From: Janthinobacterium lividum | GTDB lineage: Bacteria > Pseudomonadota > Gammaproteobacteria > Steroidobacterales > Steroidobacteraceae | Direction of reading: 5' to 3' | Assembly (NCBI GenBank): GCA_943327025.2 | Contig: CALPVO020000088.1 | Span: forward strand, 1-8,344 | Length of the DNA stretch: 8,344 nucleotides | Shown here: positions 1 to 5,797 of the stretch, piece after piece | Layout: every line of letters begins with the position of its first letter | Numbering within the stretch: the first letter of the stretch is position 1 | Translations under genes and position numbers: made by a program | The notes under the pieces: generated by a model | Told to the model about the DNA's origin: nothing | The model's database searches: none | Seen by the model: the letters and a program-made list of their open reading frames with translations, nothing else

Positions 1-968
1 CGTGCCTTCACGAACGGCACCATGAAGGTGGTTTCGTCATGGCAGTTGGGGCACCAGCTGCCGCCCAGCATCACTATCACTACTTGGTCATTGAAGCGCG
101 TGTCCGAAAGGGATACGGGCTTGCCTTCCAAGTCCGGGAAGGTGAAATCAAAACGCGCCCCGGGGTTGCGTAGGTGCGTCAGCATGCTCGCGTCGGGCAA
201 GGCGGCATTCGCATCGCGGTGGGCCTGTACTGCATCCGCGCTCCAGTTGCCGTAGAACACGTGCCCACTCAGTTCTTTCTGTTTTGCTGTTAGCTTCAGC
301 CTGTAAAGAAACGCCGTGCCACCGTCGAAGCGCGACAGCAGCACTTCATCGCCGTGCACTTCGCCAGCCAGAAAGCGGTGGTCGCCGGTGGGTGTGAGCA
401 CGGTGCCGGTGACCACGGCCCCGGTTTGCTGCAGTTCCGCCACGCCAGCGCTGGGCTTGCCTTGGTCGTCGGTGAACACCACAGCCCAGCGGCCGGCCAC
501 GTCCGCTATCGGCGCAGCCGCTGCGGGCGCAACGCCATCTGCTTGGGTCTCTGCCGCGCTCGGCGCAAAAAACCGATGGGTCTTTCCCCGCTCACCTCGG
601 AGTGCCAGCGTCTTCCACTCGCCACGCTTGCGCAGAATCTTCACGCTGCCCGTGAGCACGCCGTCCTTTTCTTGCATCGTCAGCGTGTTTTCGTAGCCGG
701 GCATCTCGGCTGTCAGCGTGCCGTTCACCATCTTCACTTCCGGCACGCGCACACGCTCGGGGCCGTTGGTCAAGAAGAGCACTAGGCGCGTGCCTTCTTT
801 GCCCGCTTCTTGATTAGGCTCCTGCGCAATCTCCAGGCCAAACGGCAGTTCGCCGCCGGGGGTTTCCAGCGTGGCGCGGAACACGCCCGGCGAAAGCGGG
901 GCAGGGGCTTTGGGGCCGCAAGCAGCGAGGCTCAGCCCCAGCAACAGTACAAAAATGCTACGACGCAT
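1..968 (-). CDS. TlpA-type thioredoxin-fold lipoprotein (C-terminus beyond the left edge)
   Basis: Partial gene: 322 codons from the ATG at 968 stay open to the window edge. The N-terminus is a lipoprotein signal peptide: MRRS, a hydrophobic run, then lipobox LAAC with the lipidated Cys at residue 17, so the protein should be membrane anchored and face the periplasm. Residues about 20-135 and 156-240 are two beta-rich, lipocalin-like stretches with no motif I can name. From about 267 a TlpA/AhpC-TSA thioredoxin-like domain begins (FDFTFPDLEGKPVSLSD) and reaches the redox motif W305-C306-P-N-C309 just before the edge. Members of this family reduce or exchange disulfides in the periplasm, for example in cytochrome c maturation or stress defence; which applies here is unknown. 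The start lies 5 bases after the cysB stop, and a GGAG inside the end of cysB can serve as its ribosome binding site, so the two are probably co-transcribed. Confidence 0.85.
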   Translation of the reverse strand, partial: MRRSIFVLLLGLSLAACGPKAPAPLSPGVFRATLETPGGELPFGLEIAQEPNQEAGKEGTRLVLFLTNGPERVRVPEVKMVNGTLTAEMPGYENTLTMQEKDGVLTGSVKILRKRGEWKTLALRGERGKTHRFFAPSAAETQADGVAPAAAAPIADVAGRWAVVFTDDQGKPSAGVAELQQTGAVVTGTVLTPTGDHRFLAGEVHGDEVLLSRFDGGTAFLYRLKLTAKQKELSGHVFYGNWSADAVQAHRDANAALPDASMLTHLRNPGARFDFTFPDLEGKPVSLSDTRFNDQVVIVMLGGSWCPNCHDETTFMVPFVKA

Positions 969-973
969 GGGGT

Positions 974-1948
974 TTAAAACTCCGGCAGCTTCACGTCCGC
1001 GAACAGCTTTTCGGTTTCTTCGCGGGTGCTGGTGCGGATAGCTTCATTCACTGCGCGTTTTGTGAGGTGCGGCGCCAAGCGGTGCAGGAACTCGTACATA
1101 TAGCCGCGCATCAGGCGGCCGCGACGGAAACCCACCCAGGTAATGTGCGGGCGGAACAGGTGCGAAGCATCCAGCGACACCAGGTCGAGGTCGTCTTTGG
1201 CATCCACTGCCTGGCTGGCCACGATGCCCACGCCAAGGCCTAAACGCACATAGGTCTTGATGACGTCCGCATCACTGGCGGTCAGCGACACATTCAGCTT
1301 CAAGCCCTGTGCTTCGAACAGTGCCGGCAGCGAACTGCGGCCACGGAAGCTGAACGTGTAGGTGACGATGGGGTACTGCGCAATCGCCTTCAGCGTTAGC
1401 GTTTTCAGTTGGACCAATGGGTGGTCGCGCGGCACCACAATGCGGCGATGCCAGCGGTACACGGGCAGCAACACCATGTTCGGGAACTGTTCTTCGCCGC
1501 CGGTAGCAATAGCGAAGTCGATACGGTCGGCCGCGGCCATGTCCGCTATCTGTTCGGTGGTGCCTTGGTGCAGGTGCAGGTCCACTTCGGGGTAGGTCTT
1601 GCGGAACTGCGCCACCACCGGCGGCAGAACGTAGCGCGCCTGGGTGTGGGTGGTGCCTATGCTTAGCGAACCGCTCTTCTCGTCGAGGTGTTCGGCCGAA
1701 AGGCGGCGGATGTTCTGGACTTCTTCAAGGATGCGCAGGGTGCGGTCCACCACTTCCTGGCCTGCGGGAGTAAGCCCCGAAAGGTTGCGGCCGTCGCGTT
1801 CGAACAGCGGAAAACCCAGTTCATCTTCCAGCAATTTCAGTTGCTTGGACACGCCCGGCTGCGAGGTGTGCAGCTTTTTGGCGGCCGCCGTAATGTTCAG
1901 GCCGTTCTGCACGGTGGCGGCCAGATAGCGGAGCTGGTGGAGTTTCAT
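974..1948 (-). CDS. cysB: CysB, LysR-type regulator of sulfur assimilation
   Basis: A 324-residue LysR-family activator, the same length as enteric CysB. Residues 1-60 hold the winged helix-turn-helix (NITAAAKKLHTSQPGVSKQL around 18-37). Residues about 93-300 are the inducer-binding domain. The CysB signature TTHTQARY is at 99-106, with T100, T102 and Q103 at the positions known to contact the effector in enteric CysB; T149 and W166 are also kept, as is the block ending DADVIKTYVRLGLGVG. Position 202, Thr in enteric CysB as I recall it, is Arg here. CysB activates cysteine and sulfate-uptake genes when N-acetylserine or O-acetylserine is present and sulfide is low. I start at the ATG at 1948, which gives the family N-terminus MKLHQLRYL. 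The in-frame ATG at 2059 would add 37 residues with no family counterpart. No strong Shine-Dalgarno is seen; a TATACT lies 7 bases upstream of the start. It is divergent from the catabolic block. Confidence 0.95.
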   Translation of the reverse strand: MKLHQLRYLAATVQNGLNITAAAKKLHTSQPGVSKQLKLLEDELGFPLFERDGRNLSGLTPAGQEVVDRTLRILEEVQNIRRLSAEHLDEKSGSLSIGTTHTQARYVLPPVVAQFRKTYPEVDLHLHQGTTEQIADMAAADRIDFAIATGGEEQFPNMVLLPVYRWHRRIVVPRDHPLVQLKTLTLKAIAQYPIVTYTFSFRGRSSLPALFEAQGLKLNVSLTASDADVIKTYVRLGLGVGIVASQAVDAKDDLDLVSLDASHLFRPHITWVGFRRGRLMRGYMYEFLHRLAPHLTKRAVNEAIRTSTREETEKLFADVKLPEF

Positions 1949-2021
1949 ACCGCCCAGTATAAGCGTCGGCGCCGTCCCGCTGCCTTCCCGGAAGATTGGC
2001 GTACCACCGTCCAAAATAATG

Positions 2022-2049
2022 CTGGCATTCGCACGGTAGGTGGTATAAA
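2022..2049 (+). promoter_or_regulatory. possible sigma-70 promoter for the plus-strand gene block
   Basis: In the 211-base divergent gap an AT-rich island (about 2042-2074) stands out from GC-rich surroundings. CTGGCA (2022-2027) and TATAAA (2044-2049) are 16 bases apart and resemble -35 and -10 boxes, which would place a start near 2056, about 100 bases before the M24 gene. The match is modest and was made by eye. No sigma-54 spacing (GG and GC ten bases apart) is present. The same gap must also hold the cysB promoter on the other strand, for which I see no clear pair of boxes. Confidence 0.25.
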
Positions 2050-2072
2050 AAACAAGCATGACTGTTTTTTAA

Positions 2073-2101
2073 TTCGGCGAGACCCGCTCGGGTCGGCCGA
2101 A
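2073..2101. promoter_or_regulatory. interrupted palindrome in the leader of the plus-strand block (operator or RNA hairpin)
   Basis: Two nested pairs of perfect 6-base arms: TTCGGC (2073-2078) with GCCGAA (2096-2101), and GACCCG (2081-2086) with CGGGTC (2089-2094). They are separated by GA on one side and a single G on the other, with CT at the centre. Six T residues (2065-2070) come before it on the plus strand and no T run follows, so it does not have the form of a plus-strand terminator. It lies between the promoter-like block and the M24 start, which suits a repressor operator or a structured leader. No regulator gene for the block is visible apart from cysB. Confidence 0.5.
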
Positions 2102-2127
2102 CTTCGACGTCGCAACAATATCGATCA

Positions 2128-2147
2128 GGGCGGGCAATCCGCCGCCC
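2128..2147 (+). promoter_or_regulatory. hairpin directly upstream of the M24 ribosome binding site
   Basis: GGGCGG (2128-2133) can pair with CCGCCC (2142-2147) across an 8-base loop. The 3' arm abuts the G-run at 2148-2152, which is the only Shine-Dalgarno-like sequence before the ATG at 2160 (7-base spacing). The structure could influence translation of the first gene of the block. It is short and could also be chance in GC-rich DNA. Confidence 0.3.
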
Positions 2148-2159
2148 GGGGGCACGAAC

Positions 2160-3431
2160 ATGGCTGATCTGCGTCAGGACCGTATTCGCGAGCAACTCGC
2201 CCGGGAAAACTGGGACGCCATCGTCCTCACGAACACGCACGACGTGGTCTATGCCACTGGGTATAGCTCCATCATGGAGTACTGGACCCTGCAGGAGCCC
2301 ATCTGTGCGGCCATCGTCGCGCGGGACCCGTCCATTCCGGTCATTCTCGTCATGCCCGAGGCCAACGTTGGCCTCCTCGCCGTGTCGGCCGCCTCCGGCG
2401 AACCGGACCGTGCTCAGGAGCTGCGGCTAACGGAGCTGCTTACCTTCTGCGTGATGGCCCGCGCCAAAGACCCGTATGCCAAGGCCACTCCCTTGGCCGA
2501 CCGCGCCATGGAAATCTTCGGCACGCGGGTTCGGGGCACCACCCGCAACAATGTGGTCGAAGGCATCACGGATGCGCTGGCGGACCATGGTCTGGCCGGC
2601 AAGCGCGTGGCCTTCGACGAGCTTCGCGTCTGGAACTGGGTGCGTCAGGACACCCGCTTCAACAGCTACCAGCCGCTGGATGGCGTCGACGCCATGGTGC
2701 GCGCGCGCAGCATCAAGACGCCAGTGGAACTGGCCGCGGTCCGTGCCGGTGGACCGAAGGCCGACGCTGCTATCGCCTTCGCCGCTTCCCGGTTGCAGCC
2801 GGGTGTGAGCTGGACCGACCTGACCCTCTCCGTGGCCGGCTACATGGCCAGCATCGGCATCACGCCCGTGGACGAGGGAAGCATGCTCTTCGGCGGTGCT
2901 TTCGAGGGCGAGTTCATTCCCGAACTGTTCCGCACGCGTCACGACCAGTCCTTCAGCGCCGGCCAGATTGTCATTCTCGAGACGCTCGGCAAGACGGGCG
3001 GCTTCTGGATCGACATCAACCGCACTGCCGTCATTGGCAAGCCCACAGACGAGTACCAAGCGCTACACGACGCGGTGCGCGACGGTTACCTGGAGCTGAT
3101 GGCCCAGCTCAAGCCCGGTGTTGGCACCGGCTTCCTGCTCGAGGCCGGGCATGACGTGATGCGCAGGGCGGGGGTTGCGGCGCCGGAGAAATTGCTGGTG
3201 CTGGCACACGGCATTGGCATGATGCCGGTGGAGATGCCACTGAACGCGCCGACCATGGGTACGGTCGGTGCCGCTGGCTTCACGCTGGAAGAGAACATGG
3301 TCATCTCCGTGGACTGCCTGTACTTCGGTTCGAAGATCGGGCCGTGCCACATGGAGAATGTGTTTATTGTGGGTCCGGACGGCTGCGAGCCGGTCTACCG
3401 GACACCGCTGGAGTTGATGGGCCCGCGTTGA
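2160..3431 (+). CDS. M24 family (creatinase/aminopeptidase P fold) hydrolase or lyase
   Basis: A 423-residue cytosolic protein with no signal peptide. Residues about 5-165 form a creatinase-like N-terminal domain (DAIVLTNTHDVVYATGYSS). Residues about 185-415 form the pita-bread M24 domain. Lining up with the five metal ligands of M24 peptidases (D, D, H, E, E) gives E274, D285 (in IDINRT), H350 (in AHGIG), D385 (in ISVDCLYFG) and E399 (in HMENVFIV). The spacings are normal for prolidase-like members, but the first Asp is Glu and the first Glu is Asp. The usual HE.P after HGIG reads VEMP. The family includes Xaa-Pro peptidases and also non-peptidases: creatinase, ectoine hydrolase DoeA and DMSP lyase DddP. 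The altered ligands and catabolic neighbours make a small-molecule substrate as likely as a peptide. It is the first gene of the plus-strand block, 72 bases before the E1 alpha gene. The start gives a standard domain N-terminus, with a weak G-rich Shine-Dalgarno. Confidence 0.88.
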   Translation: MADLRQDRIREQLARENWDAIVLTNTHDVVYATGYSSIMEYWTLQEPICAAIVARDPSIPVILVMPEANVGLLAVSAASGEPDRAQELRLTELLTFCVMARAKDPYAKATPLADRAMEIFGTRVRGTTRNNVVEGITDALADHGLAGKRVAFDELRVWNWVRQDTRFNSYQPLDGVDAMVRARSIKTPVELAAVRAGGPKADAAIAFAASRLQPGVSWTDLTLSVAGYMASIGITPVDEGSMLFGGAFEGEFIPELFRTRHDQSFSAGQIVILETLGKTGGFWIDINRTAVIGKPTDEYQALHDAVRDGYLELMAQLKPGVGTGFLLEAGHDVMRRAGVAAPEKLLVLAHGIGMMPVEMPLNAPTMGTVGAAGFTLEENMVISVDCLYFGSKIGPCHMENVFIVGPDGCEPVYRTPLELMGPR

Positions 3432-3445
3432 GCGTGGCCGACAGA

Positions 3446-3469
3446 CTCTCCGGGCGAAGCCCCGGCGAG
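3446..3469 (+). other. small hairpin between the M24 and E1 alpha genes
   Basis: In the 72-base gap, CCGGG (3450-3454) pairs with CCCGG (3461-3465) over a 6-base loop. The stem extends past a T-C mismatch by CTC (3446-3448) with GAG (3467-3469). No T run follows, so it is not a clear terminator. It could act as an mRNA processing or stability element, or as a weak attenuator separating the first gene from the tightly packed four downstream. Confidence 0.3.
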
Positions 3470-3503
3470 CTGTAATAGTTAAGTCGTCCGAGGGGGAATC
3501 TGG

Positions 3504-4472
3504 ATGAGTTACGACCCGATCATGCTGCTCGACGCCTATCGGCGTATGCGGGCAATCCGCGAATTCGAAGAGACGATGCGCCGTGAAGTGCAAGCCGGCA
3601 CCGTGCCCGGCTTCGTCCACTTGTACTGCGGTGAGGAAGCTATCGCCGTAGGTGCTTGTATGCACCTGTCAGATACGGACTACATCGGCAGTACGCACCG
3701 TGGGCATGGTCACTGCATCGCCAAGGGCTGCGATTTCGAGGGGCTGCTGCTCGAGATTTATTGCAAGCAGGGCGGTCTTTGCAACGGCAAGGGCGGCTCT
3801 ATGCACATGGCAGACCTGCGTAAGGGCATGCTGGGTGCCAACGCCATCGTTGGCGGTGCCCCGCCCATCGCCATCGGTGCGGCCTTGTCCGCGCAGGTGC
3901 TGGGGAACAAGGGCGTTGCTCTGGCGTTCATCGGCGACGGCGCCTCGAACCAGGGCACCGTGTTCGAAAGCATGAACATGGCTTCGTGCCTGAAGCTGCC
4001 GATGATTTTCATGTACGAGAACAACGGCTATGCCGAATTCTCCGGCGTGAAGTGGCACATGGGCAGTGCAGACATCACGAGCCGTGCTGCCGGCTTCGGC
4101 ATGTCTTCGGTGAAGGTGGATGGCACCGACTTCTTCGCGGTCTATGACGCCATGAACGACGCGGTGACCCGTGCGCGCAACGGCGAGGGCCCGAGCTCCA
4201 TCGAAGCGGTTGCCATGCGTTGGTACGGCCACTTCGAGGGCGATATGCAGAAGTACCGTAAGTCCGGCGAAGTGGACGAACTGCGCCGTACCTCGGACCC
4301 CCTCGTGAAGTTCGAGGCCAGAGCTACCGCCGAATTCGGTATCGATGCCGATGAGTTGCGGGAGATTGACGAGGAACTCCGGGAGATGATCGAGGACGCT
4401 CTGGCTATCGCCAAGGCTGCCCCGAAGCCGACCCCCGATGCCCTCTACACTGACGTCTACGCGAGCTACTGA
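3504..4472 (+). CDS. thiamine diphosphate-dependent dehydrogenase E1 alpha subunit (acetoin dehydrogenase AcoA type)
   Basis: A 322-residue E1 alpha subunit, full length for the AcoA/PdhA group. The thiamine diphosphate/Mg motif runs from G144-D145-G146 (GDGASNQGTVFESMN) to N173-N174 (MYENNGYAE). Other hallmarks are GFVHLYCGEEAIAVG near residue 40, STHRGHGHCIAKG with H65 and H68, KGGSMHMAD near 95, and RWYGHFEGD near 240. The wording resembles acetoin dehydrogenase AcoA more than the pyruvate or branched-chain enzymes. With the beta subunit it would decarboxylate a 2-oxoacid or cleave acetoin or a related hydroxyketone, passing the acyl group to a lipoyl E2. Neither E2 nor E3 is in the window. 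A strong AGGGGGAA Shine-Dalgarno precedes the ATG. The stop is 1 base before the beta start. The true substrate is not determinable from sequence. Confidence 0.93.
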   Translation: MSYDPIMLLDAYRRMRAIREFEETMRREVQAGTVPGFVHLYCGEEAIAVGACMHLSDTDYIGSTHRGHGHCIAKGCDFEGLLLEIYCKQGGLCNGKGGSMHMADLRKGMLGANAIVGGAPPIAIGAALSAQVLGNKGVALAFIGDGASNQGTVFESMNMASCLKLPMIFMYENNGYAEFSGVKWHMGSADITSRAAGFGMSSVKVDGTDFFAVYDAMNDAVTRARNGEGPSSIEAVAMRWYGHFEGDMQKYRKSGEVDELRRTSDPLVKFEARATAEFGIDADELREIDEELREMIEDALAIAKAAPKPTPDALYTDVYASY

Positions 4473-4473
4473 C

Positions 4474-5481
4474 ATGCCAGTCAAGAACATACGTGATGCA
4501 ATCAACGAAACCCTGAAGCTGGAGATGCGCCGCGATGACCGCGTGGTCGTCATCGGCGAGGACGTCGTGGGCGGCCTTGGCGGCAGCAGTGGCGTCGAAG
4601 AGGCCGCCGGCGGCACCTTCGGCATCACCACCGGTCTTGCCGCGGAGTTTGGTCGCCGCCGTGTCATCGACACGCCGATCACCGAATCCGCCATCATCGG
4701 CATGGCCGGTGGCGCAGCCCTCACGGGCTTGCGGCCGGTGGCCGAGCTGATGTTCATCGACTTCATTGGCGTTTGCTTCGACCAAATCCTCAACCAGATC
4801 GCCAAGTTCCGGTACATGTTCGGTGGTCGCGCCGATGTGCCGGTGGTCATCCGCACCATGATCGGCGCTGGCGCCGGCACGGGGCCGCAGCACTCGCAGG
4901 CGCTCTACAACATGCTCATGCATGTGCCGGGCATCAAGGTGGTGTTGCCTTCAAATGCCTATGACGCGAAGGGCCTGCTGGCCACTGCCATTCGTGACAA
5001 CGACCCGGTGGTGTTCTGCGAGCACAAGTGCATGTACCTCGAGACCTGCGAGGTGCCCGAGGAGAGCTACACCATTCCGTTTGGCGTTGCGAAGGTAACG
5101 CGCGAAGGTACCGACGTGACCATCGTCGCGCTCTCGCGCATGGTGATGCTGGCCAACCAGGTGGCGGACAAGCTGAAGAGCGAGGGAATCTCGGTAGAGG
5201 TCATCGACCCGCGGACCATCTCGCCGTTGGATACGGGCGCCATTCTCGCCAGCGTGCGCAAGACCGGTCGACTGGTCGCCGTCGACGAATGCAACCCGTA
5301 CTGCAGCGTGGCTTCCGAAATCACTAGTTTGGTTGCCTGTGAGGCCATCGGCAGTCTCAAGTCGGCACCCGTGAAGGTGACCTCGCCGCACACGCCGGTA
5401 CCGGCTGCGCCGAACCTCGAGCAGTTGTATGCCCCGGATGCGGCTGCCATCGAGGCGGCTGTCCGTCGGGTGTTGGGGTGA
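4474..5481 (+). CDS. thiamine diphosphate-dependent dehydrogenase E1 beta subunit (acetoin dehydrogenase AcoB type)
   Basis: A 335-residue E1 beta subunit: an N-terminal pyrimidine-binding transketolase domain (about 4-180) and a C-terminal transketolase domain (about 195-320). E71 in TPITESAIIG is the expected cofactor-activating glutamate. H140 in GPQHSQ is the conserved active-site histidine. The late segment VDECNPYCSVASEI replaces the Gly-Gly form of pyruvate dehydrogenase beta chains and resembles AcoB as I recall it, as does SPHTPVPAAPNLEQLY. I start at the ATG at 4474 (MPVKNIRDAINE), one base after the alpha stop. An in-frame ATG 12 codons earlier lies inside the alpha gene and adds a tail without family likeness. 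The end overlaps the next gene as GTGA, so alpha, beta and the ABM protein are probably translationally coupled. Confidence 0.93.
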   Translation: MPVKNIRDAINETLKLEMRRDDRVVVIGEDVVGGLGGSSGVEEAAGGTFGITTGLAAEFGRRRVIDTPITESAIIGMAGGAALTGLRPVAELMFIDFIGVCFDQILNQIAKFRYMFGGRADVPVVIRTMIGAGAGTGPQHSQALYNMLMHVPGIKVVLPSNAYDAKGLLATAIRDNDPVVFCEHKCMYLETCEVPEESYTIPFGVAKVTREGTDVTIVALSRMVMLANQVADKLKSEGISVEVIDPRTISPLDTGAILASVRKTGRLVAVDECNPYCSVASEITSLVACEAIGSLKSAPVKVTSPHTPVPAAPNLEQLYAPDAAAIEAAVRRVLG

Positions 5482-5789
5482 GCATCGCGCAGGGGACGGG
5501 CTACGCCTGCTACATGCGGGTGAAGGTGCTTGCCGAAAAACGCGATGAATTCGTGGGCCTAGTACAGCAGCTGCGTGTCGATGTGGCACGCGAGCTGTCG
5601 TCGGTGGTGTTCTACGAATTCCTCGCTACGGCCAACCCGCTCGAGTTCGTGTTCATGCTCGGTTTCGCGGACGAGGCGGCTTACCAGCAATATGCCGATG
5701 CCCCGTTTCATCTGGCGATGGCGCCACTGGGCTGGGCTTGTCTCGATGGCGAGCCGACTATCGAGTTCCTGCGTCCGGCAGTGAAGTAA
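5478..5789 (+). CDS. small ABM-type dimeric alpha/beta-barrel protein (putative monooxygenase or isomerase-like)
   Basis: A 103-residue soluble protein beginning with GTG in a GTGA overlap with the E1 beta stop. It has the layout of the antibiotic biosynthesis monooxygenase (ABM) ferredoxin-like fold: a first strand (YMRVKVLAEKRDEF), a helix (FVGLVQQLRVDVAREL), paired strands (VVFYEFLATAN and EFVFMLGFAD), then a helix with EAAYQQYADAPFHLAM, which is the place where family members carry H..S.H-like residues; here one His remains (FH). Members act without cofactor on quinols or polyketides, degrade heme, or have no known reaction. Its place between E1 and a quinoprotein gene suggests a part in the same pathway. 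An internal ATG at 5514 is an alternative start giving a shorter but still credible domain; I prefer the GTG for the coupling. The function is uncertain. Confidence 0.8.
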   Translation: MSIAQGTGYACYMRVKVLAEKRDEFVGLVQQLRVDVARELSSVVFYEFLATANPLEFVFMLGFADEAAYQQYADAPFHLAMAPLGWACLDGEPTIEFLRPAVK

Positions 5790-5797
5790 AGAGAGAC

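Noticed and set aside
316..785. Two plus-strand open frames (126 and 143 codons) in the first kilobase
   Set aside because: The minus strand here encodes a continuous lipoprotein with a lipobox and a WCPNC motif. The plus-strand frames are its shadows.
2021..2037. Possible sigma-54 promoter (TGGCA with downstream GC)
   Set aside because: The second element is not at the required 10-base distance from the GG.
1949..2059. N-terminal extension of CysB from an upstream ATG
   Set aside because: The 37 extra residues have no CysB counterpart, and the ATG at 1948 gives the exact family start and length.
2065..2101. Intrinsic terminator formed by the palindrome and neighbouring T run
   Set aside because: On the plus strand the T run comes before the stem. 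On the minus strand the stem is followed by an A run. Neither fits a terminator.
1688..2167. 159-codon plus-strand frame opposite cysB and the intergenic gap
   Set aside because: It overlaps the cysB DNA-binding domain in antisense and has no family likeness.
2427..3059. 210-codon open frame on the minus strand inside the M24 gene
   Set aside because: Antisense shadow with no motif, while the plus strand carries an intact M24 protein.
3669..4880. 403-codon open frame on the minus strand opposite the E1 genes
   Set aside because: It spans the junction of two well-supported plus-strand genes, is low-complexity (Arg, Pro, Ala, Thr rich) and shows no family motif. It is a by-product of GC-rich codon use.
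5738..5797. Upstream start for the PQQ dehydrogenase
   Set aside because: It would overlap the ABM gene and place 20 mostly polar residues before a standard signal peptide. The ATG at 5798 has its own ribosome binding site.
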